Assembly: GCA_944390715.1 (NCBI GenBank) | Contig: CALXQS010000005.1 | Span: 51,635-115,634 of the forward strand | Length of the DNA: 64,000 nucleotides | Origin: an uncultured Duodenibacillus sp. | GTDB taxonomy: Bacteria; Pseudomonadota; Gammaproteobacteria; Burkholderiales; Burkholderiaceae_F | Direction of reading: 5' to 3' | Part shown: positions 1-10,846 of the stretch, piece by piece | Numbering within the stretch: position 1 is the stretch's first letter | How the letters are laid out: the number at the start of each line of letters is the position of its first letter | Notes under the pieces: generated by a model | Database searches by the model: none | Told to the model about the DNA's origin: nothing | What the model saw: only the letters and a program-made list of their open reading frames with translations | Program-made: the position numbers and the translations under genes

Positions 1-1350
1 CTGCGGAATTCTCTCAAACCCCGCCCGAGCATTGACCTCGCGGCAAAGCGCCCAAACCTCAGTCTTTAAAACATCTTTCAACGGAGCAAAGGCTCCTGCC
101 GTATCGCCGTACAACGTTGAGTAGCCAACGGCCGATTCGCTCTTGTTGCCGGTTGTGAGCACAAGCCTTGAGAACTTATTGGAATAGGCCATCAGCAGCG
201 TGCCGCGAATTCGGGCCTGCAGATTTTCTTCCGCTTCGCTCCACTTGCGTCCTGCAAAATCATCCTTGAGCAAATCCATAAACGCAGCAAACAACGGTTC
301 AATTGGCCGCATCACATAGTCGACGCCAAGGTTCTGAGCACATTTTTGCGCGAGTTCCTGGCTGAGATCTGCCGTAAAGCGCGTAGGCATCATGACGGCC
401 AAAACATTCTCTGGCCCGACGGCATCAGCCGCAATGGCAGCCACAAGCGCGCTGTCGACGCCGCCCGACAGCCCCAGCACGACGCTCTTGAATCCATTTT
501 TATATACATAGTCGCGCACTGCCATGACAAGCATGTCGTAGAGCTCGGCCTCGCCAGAGTATTGCGCTTGCCGGACAGAGGACAATTTGCCGGCAGCAAG
601 CGCATAAGCATCAATCGCCCCGCCAACAGTCGACTCGCTCGGCATGCGCATCACCACTTCCCCCGCAGCCGAACAGGCAAAACTGTGCCCGTCAAAAACA
701 AACTCATCCTGACCGCCGTACATATTGACGCAGACAAGCGGCATTCCAACTCGCGAAGCGCTGCCTGCGACGGCCAGTTCGCGCTGCCTGCAGCCGTCTT
801 TGGTCCATGCATCGGCATGAATGCTCACGACAAGATTCGCCCCAGCCTGCTTGAGCGCCGCAAGGCAGTCCTCACAACAGACGTCGTCGCCGACGGCAAA
901 ACCCACTTTGAGTCTTTTGCCGAGCTTGAGCACCAGCGAATGATGCCCAGGCTTAAAAACCCGCGTCTCGTCAAAAATGCTCTGCTGCAGATGCTGCTTG
1001 CTTCCAACCCCCAGCAGCTCGCCGTCCTTGAACACATAAAGCGCGTTTTTCCGACCGTTACGGCCCATCAGAACGCTTCCGAAGACAACTGCCAGCCCTG
1101 GAGCCTGCGCAGCCAGCCGCATGCCCAAGCTCTCAACCCACGCCTGCGCCGTCTTGCAGAAATCTTCTCGCAAAAGCCAATCTTGAGCCGGATACCCTGT
1201 CACCGACATCTCAGGACACACCAGCAGCCGCGCGCCAATGTTCACGGCCTGTCTTGCGGCTTCAAGAATTTTCCGTGCATTGCCTTCAAAATCGCCGACG
1301 ATCGTATTGAGCTGAGCGCAGGCAATCAAAAAAGAAGATTGTTCCGACAT
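1..1350 (-). CDS. nadE: NAD(+) synthase, two-domain type, 3' end cut by window edge
   Basis: Makes NAD from deamido-NAD in the last step of NAD synthesis, in the cytosol. The start is the ATG at 1350; 450 codons are visible and the reading frame runs off the left edge, so about 90 C-terminal residues are missing. Residues 1-250 form a nitrilase-type amidase domain and 275-450 the synthetase domain with the ATP PP-loop SGGVDSA at 295-301. In the amidase domain the catalytic Glu (CPEMS, E47) and Lys (SKQHL, K118) positions look kept, but the usual ICEDIW nucleophile motif reads VGDDVC (153-158), with Gly at the Cys position and preserved spacing to the following GA. The protein may therefore use ammonia rather than glutamine. 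That is an inference from an alignment by eye. The family assignment itself is secure. Confidence 0.93.
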   Translation of the reverse strand, partial: MSEQSSFLIACAQLNTIVGDFEGNARKILEAARQAVNIGARLLVCPEMSVTGYPAQDWLLREDFCKTAQAWVESLGMRLAAQAPGLAVVFGSVLMGRNGRKNALYVFKDGELLGVGSKQHLQQSIFDETRVFKPGHHSLVLKLGKRLKVGFAVGDDVCCEDCLAALKQAGANLVVSIHADAWTKDGCRQRELAVAGSASRVGMPLVCVNMYGGQDEFVFDGHSFACSAAGEVVMRMPSESTVGGAIDAYALAAGKLSSVRQAQYSGEAELYDMLVMAVRDYVYKNGFKSVVLGLSGGVDSALVAAIAADAVGPENVLAVMMPTRFTADLSQELAQKCAQNLGVDYVMRPIEPLFAAFMDLLKDDFAGRKWSEAEENLQARIRGTLLMAYSNKFSRLVLTTGNKSESAVGYSTLYGDTAGAFAPLKDVLKTEVWALCREVNARAGFERIPQ

Positions 1351-1440
1351 AAAAAGCCTCTGCAACAAATAATTTTTGGCTCAAAAGAAAGCCTTCTTTG
1401 AGCAAGGCTCAAGTTTGGCACAAACAAAAGCCTTCCGGTA

Positions 1441-1472
1441 AAAAAGAGGACGCCGCAGCGTCCTCTTTTTTC
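1441..1472. terminator. bidirectional intrinsic terminator between nadE and ppa
   Basis: A perfect 13-bp stem (1441-1453 with 1458-1470) closes a CGCA loop. It begins with an A run and ends with a T run, so it can stop transcription on either strand. It sits downstream of ppa (minus strand) and upstream of nadE. Confidence 0.85.
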
Positions 1473-1488
1473 GAAAGTCTTTTTGTGA

Positions 1489-2040
1489 TCAGGCCGTCTT
1501 CGGCTTGACTTCAAGCGACTCGTAGCCGTGAACGCCTTCCATAATGAGACGCTCTGCTTCTTCAGCACTCTGCCAGCCCTTGACCTTGACCCACTTGCCG
1601 GGCTCAAGATCCTTGTAGTGTTCAAAGAAGTGGCGGATCTGATCGAGTGCATCAGCCGGAACATCGTCGGCCGACTTCCACTTGGAGTAGCGCAGACAAA
1701 CCTTGCTCACGGGAACAGCGAGAATCTTCCAGTCTCCGCCGCCCTCGTCTTCCATCATCAGCACGGCAATGGCACGGCAGCGAATGACGGTGCCCGTCAT
1801 CAGCGGAAACGGAGTGAGCACGCACACGTCGACCGGGTCGCCGTCATCGGCAATCGTCTGAGGGATGTAGCCGTAGTTGCAGGGATAGTGCATGGCCGTG
1901 CCGACAAAACGATCCACAAACAAGGCGCCTGACTCCTTATCCACTTCATACTTGATCGGAGCGGAGTTGGCCGGAATTTCAACAATCACATTAAAGTCGC
2001 GCGGCAGATCACGGCCGGCAGTCACTCGGGCAAGACCCAT
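1489..2040 (-). CDS. ppa: inorganic pyrophosphatase (family I)
   Basis: Hydrolyses pyrophosphate to two phosphates, pulling forward DNA, RNA and protein synthesis; soluble cytosolic enzyme. The 183-residue length fits prokaryotic family I. The metal-binding signature DGDPVDV lies at 66-72, with the acidic residues D66, D68 and D71 in the expected pattern, and YGYIP lies at 56-60. The start is the ATG at 2040. It is a single gene with the terminator at 1441-1472 behind it; nothing unusual is seen. Confidence 0.97.
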   Translation of the reverse strand: MGLARVTAGRDLPRDFNVIVEIPANSAPIKYEVDKESGALFVDRFVGTAMHYPCNYGYIPQTIADDGDPVDVCVLTPFPLMTGTVIRCRAIAVLMMEDEGGGDWKILAVPVSKVCLRYSKWKSADDVPADALDQIRHFFEHYKDLEPGKWVKVKGWQSAEEAERLIMEGVHGYESLEVKPKTA

Positions 2041-2186
2041 TTTTTATATTCTCAACCTATAAAAGATAATTGGTGCGCCGCTTTACAGACATAAGCCAAA
2101 AAGCCGCACAAGAAAAGCGCCGCACGAAAAAAAAAATCCGTCGCGAGCTCGCTTAAAAGAAAAATCCTGAATGCAGGGCGCGTATT

Positions 2187-3029
2187 TTAGGCGAATTTCC
2201 CCGTTTTTTTCCATACGACGGACGACCCGCAACCCTCTGCAAGCTCTTCATCAGCGCGACGAATATTGTCCAAAATATGTTCGCGCACAGACTGATCATC
2301 CGCTCCTGTGATTTCCACATGCTGAAATCCCGCCTCAAACAACCTGTCGGCGCATCGCGGATGAATCGTCAAGGCCGTGCCTTGCAAAAACCAGTCCCTA
2401 GCCTCCGGCACGGGCTTGATTGCATGCAGAAGCGTGGCAACCGAGTCCGAACTGGTCAGGTAGACAATCGGCGAGGGGCCGCTGACAGCCTTTGCAAGTT
2501 CCTCCACCTGCGCCGGCGTCAGCTCAATCGGCACGCGCACGTAGGCGGCAAGCTTTTCAACATCGGCGCCAAGCTCTATGAGTCTCTGACTGAGCCACTC
2601 GCGGCCCGTCTGACCACGAGCAATCAGCACGCGGCGCGGCACCTGCGTATGGCGCAGCTTCTCAAACAGCGCCTCGCTGCCCGAATGCTCTGCTTCGCCT
2701 TCCGGAAAAATCACACGAACCTCATCGCCCCAGGCGGCACGAATGACGCGCGCCGTGCCCTCTCCGACCGTCGCCAGCGTAATGTGTGAAGGCCACTTCT
2801 CAACCCAGTGAGCCACCGCAGTCACCGCTGCGGGCGAAGCCATCACCACCATGTCGACATCATCGAGATGAGCAAACCGTTCGGCCACCAATGCCTCGTC
2901 CTCAGGAAGCATGATGAGATACGCCGGCCAGCGCCACGCGTCAATGCCGTCTTTTTCCAAAAGATCAGCAAGTCTGTCGTTGGCTGCCCCTGGGCGCATC
3001 AAGATGACCGGTTGATGAGAGGATCGCAT
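2187..3029 (-). CDS. hemD: uroporphyrinogen-III synthase
   Basis: Closes and inverts ring D of hydroxymethylbilane to give uroporphyrinogen III in haem and sirohaem synthesis. I chose the ATG at 3029 (280 residues); a TTG at 3053 would add eight residues but has no better ribosome site. The protein shows the two alternating Rossmann-like lobes of the poorly conserved HemD family, including VYLTSSDSV near residue 195 and a C-terminal FxHVEITGADDQSVRE stretch. It lies 180 bp downstream of hemC on the same strand, the usual partner, which supports the call more than sequence motifs do. A TAAAAT box at about 3071-3076 could be a separate promoter but has no clear -35. Confidence 0.88.
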   Translation of the reverse strand: MRSSHQPVILMRPGAANDRLADLLEKDGIDAWRWPAYLIMLPEDEALVAERFAHLDDVDMVVMASPAAVTAVAHWVEKWPSHITLATVGEGTARVIRAAWGDEVRVIFPEGEAEHSGSEALFEKLRHTQVPRRVLIARGQTGREWLSQRLIELGADVEKLAAYVRVPIELTPAQVEELAKAVSGPSPIVYLTSSDSVATLLHAIKPVPEARDWFLQGTALTIHPRCADRLFEAGFQHVEITGADDQSVREHILDNIRRADEELAEGCGSSVVWKKTGKFA

Positions 3030-3208
3030 ATCAAAGAAATGTAAATATCCCAAAGAAATTTGACGCAGATTTTAGCGCAGGTGGGCTTTTTACATTAAAA
3101 AACAGGACAATCGGGAAAACCCTGCCTCATTGAGCGCAAGCTAAGACTGCCCTTGTTCGCTGCCAAACAAAAGCAAAAACAAAATTGCAGACAGGGTCTT
3201 CAAAAAGC

Positions 3209-4150
3209 TCAGCCGGCAGTCTCGCAGAGCACTTTGCTAAGCAGCGCATCTGCGCCCTGCTCGCGCAGGTCAGCAACAACCTCGGCGGCAACTTGCTGAT
3301 GATTCTCGATGGCGCCGCGTTTTTGCGCGCAGATCATCTCGCCCGAGCGGTGATCGCCCACATGCGCGCGAAGCCAAAGCTCTCCGTTGTCAACAATGGC
3401 ATATGCCGCCAGCGGCACCTGGCAGGAGCCGCCCAGAGCACGCGAAACCGCACGTTCGGCTGCCGTGCAGGCACGCGTATGCGGATCATTAATAAAGCTC
3501 AAAGCCTCGAACAAGTCCGCGCGATCGGCGCGAATTTCCACGCCAAGCGCACCCTGACCGGGAGAAGGCAGACTCAGAGAAGGATCGAGAAGTTCGCGAA
3601 TGCGCTCTGACAAATTCAAGCGCTTGAGTCCGGCACCGGCCATTACGAGCGCATCGAATTCACCACTGTCGAGCTTGGACAAACGCGTGCCCACATTGCC
3701 GCGAATGGACTTCACGACAAGGTGCGGGAACTTCGCGCGCAGCATCAGCTCGCGGCGCAGACTGGCCGTGCCGACAACGCTGCCCGCCGGCATGGATTCA
3801 AGCGTCTCGAATTTGGGGCTCACAAAGGCGTCGCGCGGATCCTCGCGTTGGCTGACGGCTGCCAGGGCAAATCCTTCGGGCAGTTCCATCGGAACATCCT
3901 TCAGCGAATGCACCGCCAAATCAGCGCGGCCCTCCATCATGGCCGCCTCAAGCTCCTTGACGAAAAGTCCTTTGCCGCCCACCTTCGAGAGCGTGCGGTC
4001 AAGGATTTGATCGCCGCGAGTCGTCATGCCCAGAACTTCAACCGTGGCTGCAGGATACTGCTTTTTCAAGAGCGCCTGCACGTGCAGGGCTTGCCACATG
4101 GCCAGAGGACTTTCACGAGTAGCAATGATGCAATGATTGAATTCAGACAT
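3209..4150 (-). CDS. hemC: hydroxymethylbilane synthase (porphobilinogen deaminase)
   Basis: Joins four porphobilinogen molecules into hydroxymethylbilane, one step before HemD. The 313-residue protein has HSLKDVP at 81-87 (catalytic Asp85) and the cofactor attachment loop GGSCQVPL with Cys243 for the dipyrromethane group. The start is the ATG at 4150. It is followed on the same strand by hemD. It is divergent from argH across about 300 bp. Confidence 0.97.
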   Translation of the reverse strand: MSEFNHCIIATRESPLAMWQALHVQALLKKQYPAATVEVLGMTTRGDQILDRTLSKVGGKGLFVKELEAAMMEGRADLAVHSLKDVPMELPEGFALAAVSQREDPRDAFVSPKFETLESMPAGSVVGTASLRRELMLRAKFPHLVVKSIRGNVGTRLSKLDSGEFDALVMAGAGLKRLNLSERIRELLDPSLSLPSPGQGALGVEIRADRADLFEALSFINDPHTRACTAAERAVSRALGGSCQVPLAAYAIVDNGELWLRAHVGDHRSGEMICAQKRGAIENHQQVAAEVVADLREQGADALLSKVLCETAG

Positions 4151-4455
4151 GACGAATAGATTTTCCAGTAGTTCTTCAGTTTTTTGCCCCAGCGCAAAGC
4201 ATGGGGATCGACGGGCGCGATTTTAGCAAAGCAAGCCTGTTGCAAAGCTTATCGAGGCAGAGCCGCAAAGCAATCAGCAGGATTGATTCGGGCCTCGAAG
4301 CGCGTTTGCGCTGCAACACATCAAAGGGTTTTCTAAAAAAATCAAAAATTTCTCCGACAATGCGTTCGGCTTTTGATATTATTGGCGTTTTTCTTTCTTT
4401 GTCCGGCATTTTCACGCGCCGGGACTTGACCATTCAACCGTCTTTTCTTTTCATC
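4151..4455. other. divergent intergenic region hemC/argH
   Basis: About 305 bp with no supportable gene. It must hold both promoters. A TATTAT hexamer at 4376-4381, about 75 bp before argH, is the best -10 candidate on the plus strand, but no matching -35 is seen at normal spacing. In-frame upward extension of argH through this stretch lacks a start with a ribosome site and is not believed. Confidence 0.5.
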
Positions 4456-5895
<1,440 letters not shown>

Positions 5896-5921
5896 TCATT
5901 GCAGCGGCTCAAGTTCAGTCA

Positions 5922-5966
5922 AAAAGACCGTGCATTCCTCCGCAACTGGAATGCGCGGTCTTTTGT
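5922..5966. terminator. intrinsic terminator between argH and uppP
   Basis: A 17-bp stem with one G.T pair (5922-5938 with 5948-5964) has A residues at the left foot and TTTT at the right. It serves convergent argH and uppP from both sides. Confidence 0.85.
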
Positions 5967-5981
5967 TTGAGCGCTCTCTGA

Positions 5982-6812
5982 TCAAAAGATGTGCGCAAGG
6001 CCTCCAAATCCGGCAGCCAAAATCACGAGGCCAAAAATGATGCGATACCATCCAAAGATGCGGAAGTCGTTCTTGGAGACATAGCGCAGCAGCCAGCGCA
6101 CCACGACAATGGCCGACAAAAAGCTCACCACAAAGCCGACGGCAATGCCGGGCAGATTGTCCCAATTCAAAATATCGCGCGACTTGTACAAGTCGTAGAC
6201 AGTTGCTCCAAAAATAGTGGGGATCGCCAAAAAGAACGAAAACTCCGTTGCCGCCGTGCGCGACAACCCGAGAACAAGCGCCCCGATAATCGTTGCGCCC
6301 GAGCGTGAAGTGCCTGGAATGAGGGCAAAGCACTGCATGAAGCCGACCCCCAGTGCGTCCTTCCAGGTCATGTCGTCCATGGTGGGAACGCGAGGAGGAA
6401 GTCCTCGGCGCTCGTGGCTGCGCTCGATCAAAAGAATGATCACGCCGCCCACAACAAGCGCCGTAGCCACCGTAAAGACGTTGAAGAAATACTGCTTAAT
6501 GCTCGCCGAGAGCACCACGCCCATCATGGCAGCAGGCAGGAACGCCACCACCGTATTTACAGCCAGCCGCTGATCTGCTCCAGGCTTGAAAAGATTTCGA
6601 AGAATCGAAATGATGCGCATGCGATAGTGCCAGCAGACTGCCACAATGGCGCCGGCTTGAATGGCAATATAAAAAGTATCGGCTTCTACACCATCAAAAG
6701 AGAGCATGTGACCGGCCAGAATCAAGTGCCCGGTTGAGCTCACCGGCAAAAATTCAGTCAGGCCTTCAACAATGCCCAAAACAATCGTTTTGAAAAAGTA
6801 AAGCAAATCCAT
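5982..6812 (-). CDS. uppP: undecaprenyl-diphosphatase (bacitracin resistance)
   Basis: Integral membrane enzyme that dephosphorylates undecaprenyl diphosphate so the lipid carrier can be reused in peptidoglycan and polysaccharide synthesis; its level sets bacitracin tolerance. The 276-residue protein is almost wholly hydrophobic with about eight membrane segments. Both family motifs are present: EGLTEFLPVSSTGHL at 16-30 and PGTSRSGAT at 166-174, which line the active site. The start is the ATG at 6812. It is convergent with argH. Confidence 0.96.
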   Translation of the reverse strand: MDLLYFFKTIVLGIVEGLTEFLPVSSTGHLILAGHMLSFDGVEADTFYIAIQAGAIVAVCWHYRMRIISILRNLFKPGADQRLAVNTVVAFLPAAMMGVVLSASIKQYFFNVFTVATALVVGGVIILLIERSHERRGLPPRVPTMDDMTWKDALGVGFMQCFALIPGTSRSGATIIGALVLGLSRTAATEFSFFLAIPTIFGATVYDLYKSRDILNWDNLPGIAVGFVVSFLSAIVVVRWLLRYVSKNDFRIFGWYRIIFGLVILAAGFGGLAHIF

Positions 6813-6866
6813 GTCCAGCGATCGGCAAAAAATAGGTTTTTGTATTTTTTCGTTTCTTTAGAACCA

Positions 6867-8198
6867 CTATGAGTTCTTGGCAGGGTCTTCTTCGGTCTGC
6901 TGGCGCTTCGGCAGCGGAGTTGCAAGCACTTTGTCTATGCGGCGGCCATCCATGTCCGCCACTTCAAGAGACCAGTCCTCCCAGACCACTTTGTCGCCTG
7001 TGCGGGGCAGCCTCTGCAGCAGCAGCATCATCATGCCCGAGAGCGTGTTGTAGCGGCCCAGCTCCTCTTCGGGCACTTCCTTCATGCCGAGGCAGTCCTT
7101 CAGTTCCGGGATTGGAATAATGCCGTCGAGATACCAGGAGCCGTCGCCGCGGCTGATGGCCCACGCCTCTTCATTGGCTTCAGGCTTGAACTCGCCTGCG
7201 ATGGCCTCCAGCAAATCTCTTGGCGTGACAAGTCCCACCACCTCGCCGTACTCATCGACCACAAGCGCCAGGGGCGTGGTCGTCTTTTTGAACTGCTCAA
7301 GAAGCTCCATGCCGCTTAGCGATTCCGGTACATAGATGACGGGAGCCAGATTGCGCATGAAGTTGGGCTTGCCGTTTTCAACAAACTGCTGCAAAAGAGA
7401 ACGCGTCGTGCAGATGCCCTTGATGTCCGAAAGCGATCCGCTTGCAACCACCAGCCTGGAGCGGTTCGAGGTGAGCACTTTTTTGAAATTCTCTTCGCGC
7501 GTATCCTGAAGGTCAATCCACTCTATGTCGCTTCTAGGCGTCATCAAAGAGCCCACCTGACGATCGTCGAGTCGAAAGACGTTGCGAACCATATCGCGCT
7601 CGCTTTCTTCAATCACGCCCGTCTCGCTGCCTTCCTGAATCATGGCGTGAATTTCCTCTTCAGTCACGCCCGAACCTTTGTCCTTGTCAAGCCCCAAAAC
7701 CTTGAGAATCACCTCCGTCGAACTCGAAAGCAGCTTGACGAAGGGACTCATGACCAGACTCAGCGCGCTCAACGGACGCGAAACAAGACAGGCCAGCATC
7801 TCAGGATTTCCTTGTCCGAGACGCTTGGGCACCAGTTCTCCGAGCACAATGGAAAAATAGGTCACAAACACCACCACAAGCACGACGCCGAGCACGCGTG
7901 CGGTCTCCGCGGGAACTCCCCAGCCCGTCAAAGCTTCAGCGACGGGGCCGGCCAGAGAAGCTTCGCCGACCATGCCCGAAAGAATGCCGATGGATGTAAT
8001 GCCGACCTGAATCGTCGACAGCGCCCAATTGGGATTGTCCTGAAGCTTGATGGCCTTGCCTGCACCCTTGTTTCCGTCTTCGCTCAGAACCTGCAGGCGC
8101 GCCCGGCGGCTTGTCACAAGTGCAATTTCGCTCATGGAAAAAACACCGTTGAGGCAGATCAAACAAAAAAGTAAGAAAACATCAAGCCAGCTGCTCAT
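6867..8198 (-). CDS. CNNM/CorC-type membrane protein with CBS domains (HlyC family)
   Basis: Likely a magnesium (or cobalt) efflux protein of the inner membrane. The family is often labelled haemolysin-related, and that label is misleading. I took the ATG at 8198 (443 residues) rather than a TTG at 8219. Residues 1-185 form the DUF21/CNNM membrane domain with several hydrophobic segments and a SMSEIALVTSRRARL motif early on. A pair of CBS domains follows at about 205-345 (MTPRSDIEWIDL; ALVVDEYGEVVGLVTPRDLL), and a CorC_HlyC domain closes the protein. Its immediate neighbours do not help to narrow the substrate. Confidence 0.88.
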   Translation of the reverse strand: MSSWLDVFLLFCLICLNGVFSMSEIALVTSRRARLQVLSEDGNKGAGKAIKLQDNPNWALSTIQVGITSIGILSGMVGEASLAGPVAEALTGWGVPAETARVLGVVLVVVFVTYFSIVLGELVPKRLGQGNPEMLACLVSRPLSALSLVMSPFVKLLSSSTEVILKVLGLDKDKGSGVTEEEIHAMIQEGSETGVIEESERDMVRNVFRLDDRQVGSLMTPRSDIEWIDLQDTREENFKKVLTSNRSRLVVASGSLSDIKGICTTRSLLQQFVENGKPNFMRNLAPVIYVPESLSGMELLEQFKKTTTPLALVVDEYGEVVGLVTPRDLLEAIAGEFKPEANEEAWAISRGDGSWYLDGIIPIPELKDCLGMKEVPEEELGRYNTLSGMMMLLLQRLPRTGDKVVWEDWSLEVADMDGRRIDKVLATPLPKRQQTEEDPAKNS

Positions 8199-8340
8199 GT
8201 CAGAATCGTTCAATCCCAAATGAAAAATACAAAGCGTCAGCCTCGACTGAGGTATGCGCAGATACGCCTAGCGGGCCGACCCGAACCAATTCGTTTCGAC
8301 CCGCATAAAGCGCTGTGAATGTCTAGAAATGCCAAAACTC

Positions 8341-8673
8341 TTAGAAGGGAAGCTTCATCCCCGGCGGCAGCGGCATGCCGGCCGTGGCTTCGCGCATCTT
8401 AGCCTGAGCGGCCGCCTCGGCCTTGTGCGAAGCGTCGTTGAGCGCCGCAGCAACAAGGTCCTCAAGCATTTCCTTGTCATCGGGCTCGCCGGACAAAAGA
8501 CTGGCGTCAATTTCAACCTTGCGCGCTTCATGCTTGCAGGTCATCGTGATCTTCACGAGTCCGGCGCCGGACTCGCCCACAACTTCCAGGTTGCCGAGTT
8601 CGGCTTGAATGCGCTCGACATTTTTCTGCATTTTTTGAGCCTGAGCGAGCAGGCCCTGAAGATTTCCTCTCAT
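8341..8673 (-). CDS. ybaB: YbaB/EbfC nucleoid-associated protein
   Basis: Small DNA-binding protein that coats the nucleoid as a dimer. The 110-residue length and the [16 protein letters not shown] start fit the family exactly, with the conserved GAGLVKITM stretch at 36-44. It starts three bases after the dnaX stop, on the same strand, so the two are co-transcribed as in many proteobacteria. The recR gene that often follows is absent here; the CNNM gene comes next. Confidence 0.95.
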   Translation of the reverse strand: MRGNLQGLLAQAQKMQKNVERIQAELGNLEVVGESGAGLVKITMTCKHEARKVEIDASLLSGEPDDKEMLEDLVAAALNDASHKAEAAAQAKMREATAGMPLPPGMKLPF

Positions 8674-8676
8674 GAA

Positions 8677-10525
8677 TTATTGGTCCTTTTTAGTTTGAAT
8701 AGGTTCGATCGACGTCTCATCAATCGTGCCATTGAAAACTTCCAAGCATTTTTGCACAAACGGATCGCTCTTGAAGGCCTCGATCATCGCCTTTCTTGCG
8801 GCTCTGCGTTCGGCCTCTTCAATCAAGCTCAACGTGAGTGCATCGCGGGCCCTTTCATCAGCAGTAAAGCGCACCGCCACAGGATGTCCCGCCCCCTTGC
8901 TTACGGCCTCTTCAATCATCTGCACGACTTCATGCTTGACTAAAGAAAGCGCCGAGGGACGCAGCAGCACATGATCAGCGTCAAGTTCAACAACTTCGCT
9001 TGAAGCTGCGATCTCGCGGATCAATCCCTGCATGCCGCTGGCGCGCACCAAATTTCGCCAGTCAGACAGCAAAGGCGTCATCTGCACATCAATCAAGGGC
9101 AGAATTTCCGGACCTCTGCTGGCGCGCACCGCTCTGACCGGCGCTTCACTCTCCCCGCTGCAAATCTCCTGCGTCGTCCCACGGCGCAACCTCTTGCAGC
9201 GCATCCAGATCCGGCTCGATGAGCTCTGCCGGAGGCTCTGCAACGGGCGGCAGAGGATCGGCGGCTGCAGCCTGCTGCGGTCGCCGCGGCGCCGGTCTTG
9301 CCGGCTGCGCAAGATGGCTCTGCGCTGGGAGAACTGAAGATAGGCCGCTCGAAGCCTCCTGCTTGGCAGCGGCGTCCTTTTTGCGCGGCTCTTCGTGCAC
9401 AGGCACGCGAGCGCCCGCGAGGCTGCCGGCCGGCTTAAAAGCAAGCATGCGCAAAATGGCCATCGTAAAGCCAGCATACTCGTCGGGAGCCGCAGCCATG
9501 TCGTTTCTTGCCTGCAGCAGAATCTGGTAATCGAGCTGCACCTCTTCGGGCGACATCAAGCCGGCCAGTTTCTCGATGCCGGCAGCTTCCGGATCATTTT
9601 CGTCGTTTCTTTGCCCCACGCGCTGCGCAATCGCCACGCGATGCAGCAAAGCCGCCCAGTCGCGCAAAGCCTGCGCGTAGGAAAAGCTCTGCAGTCCCAT
9701 TGCATCAGCGATGTCAAGCGCGGCCTGCGCGTCGCCCTGCAGCACCTTGCACGTCAGATCGACGAGCACGTCAGCTCCAATGACGCCCAGCATGCTGCGC
9801 ACGCTCTCGAGCGTCACCTTGCCGCCGGCAAAGGCAATGGCCTGATCAAGCAGGCTCAGACCATCGCGCATTGAGCCTCGAGCCCCTTTAGCCAGCATCA
9901 AAAGCGCAGCAGGCTCAGCCTCGAGGCCTTCGGCCTGCATGATGGAGGCCATATGGCTTGCCACAGCCGCAGGCGTCATATTGCGCAAGTTGAACTGCAG
10001 ACAGCGCGAGAGCACCGTCACGGGCACCTTCTGCGGATCGGTTGTAGCCAGAATGAATTTGACGTACTCGGGCGGCTCTTCAAGCGTTTTGAGCATCGCA
10101 TTGAAGGCATGCGTGGTGAGCATGTGCACTTCGTCGATCATGTAGACCTTGTAGCGGGCATTTGAAGGGGCGTACATCGCCCTCTCAAGCAGCGTCGTCA
10201 TTTCTTCTACTGATCGGTTTGATGCCGCGTCGATTTCAATGTAGTCGACAAAGCGGCCCTCGTCGATGGCGCGGCAGGCCTCGCACTTGCCGCAGGGATG
10301 CGACGTCACGCCCCCTTTGCCGTCTTCTCCCGTGCAGTTCAGGCACTTGGCCAAAATACGCGAAAGCGTTGTCTTGCCGACGCCGCGCGTGCCGGTAAAA
10401 AGATAGGCGTGGTGCAGGCGATTTTCATCAAGAGCGTGGCGCAAAGCGGCCACAACGTGCTCCTGACCCACCATGCTCTCAAAATCATGCGGACGCCACT
10501 TGCGGGCAAGGACTTGATAGCTCAT
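8677..10525 (-). CDS. dnaX: DNA polymerase III subunit gamma/tau, read in two frames (+1 shift)
   Basis: Clamp-loader ATPase that opens the beta ring and, in the tau form, ties polymerase and helicase together. The ATG frame from 10525 gives 459 residues: Walker A GTRGVGKTT at 45-53, zinc cysteines at 64, 78, 81 and 84, DEVH near 128, then a Pro/Ala-rich linker, ending in TGA at 9146-9148. The tau C-terminal domain (WRNLVRASGMQGLIREIA ... DPFVQKCLEVF ... SIEPI) is intact but lies in the +1 frame, open until the stop at 8677. Joining the frames gives about 615 residues, normal for tau; stopping gives 459, close to a gamma protein. This may be programmed shifting, a real mutation or a base-calling error in the GGGG run. 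The gene follows the SRP RNA and precedes ybaB. Confidence 0.9.
9146..9170 (-). other. dnaX: dnaX frame-change site
   Basis: On the minus strand the zero frame reads CAG CGG GGA GAG TGA, while the tau frame reads AGC GGG GAG AGT GAA. Dropping one G of the GGGG run (9153-9156) joins the frames seamlessly. Two Shine-Dalgarno-like purine runs, AGGAG at 9166-9170 and GGGGAG at 9151-9156, lie just upstream of the stop. Such runs stimulate shifting in prfB and dnaX of other bacteria. No classical A AAA AAG slip site leads into this frame. Confidence 0.6.
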
Positions 10526-10751
10526 AGCAAAAGGTCAAAACGCTCAAAAAATTCTTCGTCTGGAGCGGGCGCTAGCCGTCAAGCTCCGCGAACACATCAA
10601 ATCAACAAAGGAAGGCAAGACGCGTTTTTAATTTCGCGCAAGGTGGGATTTTAGCGGTTGACGAGGTGCAATCCAAGATTCAGTCCGAGAGCGGAAAAAC
10701 ACCCAGTTCGAAAAGACTGCGCTCGAGTGCAAAGACGAAAATGGCGAGCCT

Positions 10752-10842
10752 TATCCTCGGCACTGAAAGTATTCCGCCGTGGCTGCTTCGTTCCCGACCT
10801 GACCAGGTTAGCAGAGCTTTCATGCGAGGGGACCCGCCGAGG
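10752..10842 (-). ncRNA. ffs: signal recognition particle RNA, small bacterial type (4.5S)
   Basis: The minus strand carries the SRP hallmark GGTCAGGTCG-GGAA-CGAAGCAGCC (10781-10804), the domain IV apical loop that binds Ffh. Relative to E. coli the pair closing the GGAA tetraloop is G-C instead of C-G, a compensatory change that supports a real RNA. The outer arms CCTCGGC (10836-10842) and GCCGAGG (10755-10761) pair to close the hairpin, giving about 90 nt. A strong promoter sits directly upstream and dnaX directly downstream. The exact ends are estimated. Confidence 0.92.
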
Positions 10843-10846
10843 GCGC

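Noticed and set aside
346..1401. 351-codon plus-strand frame at the left edge
   Set aside because: It is the shadow of nadE on the minus strand, which has its PP-loop and amidase motifs.
8220..8340. GC-rich stretch with TTCG and GGTCGAAAC elements, considered as a tRNA gene
   Set aside because: No acceptor, D or anticodon arms can be drawn around it on either strand.
9361..9400. AAAAAG run in dnaX as an E. coli-like -1 slip site
   Set aside because: The heptamer is C AAA AAG, and a -1 shift leads into a frame that does not reach the tau domain, which lies in the +1 frame.
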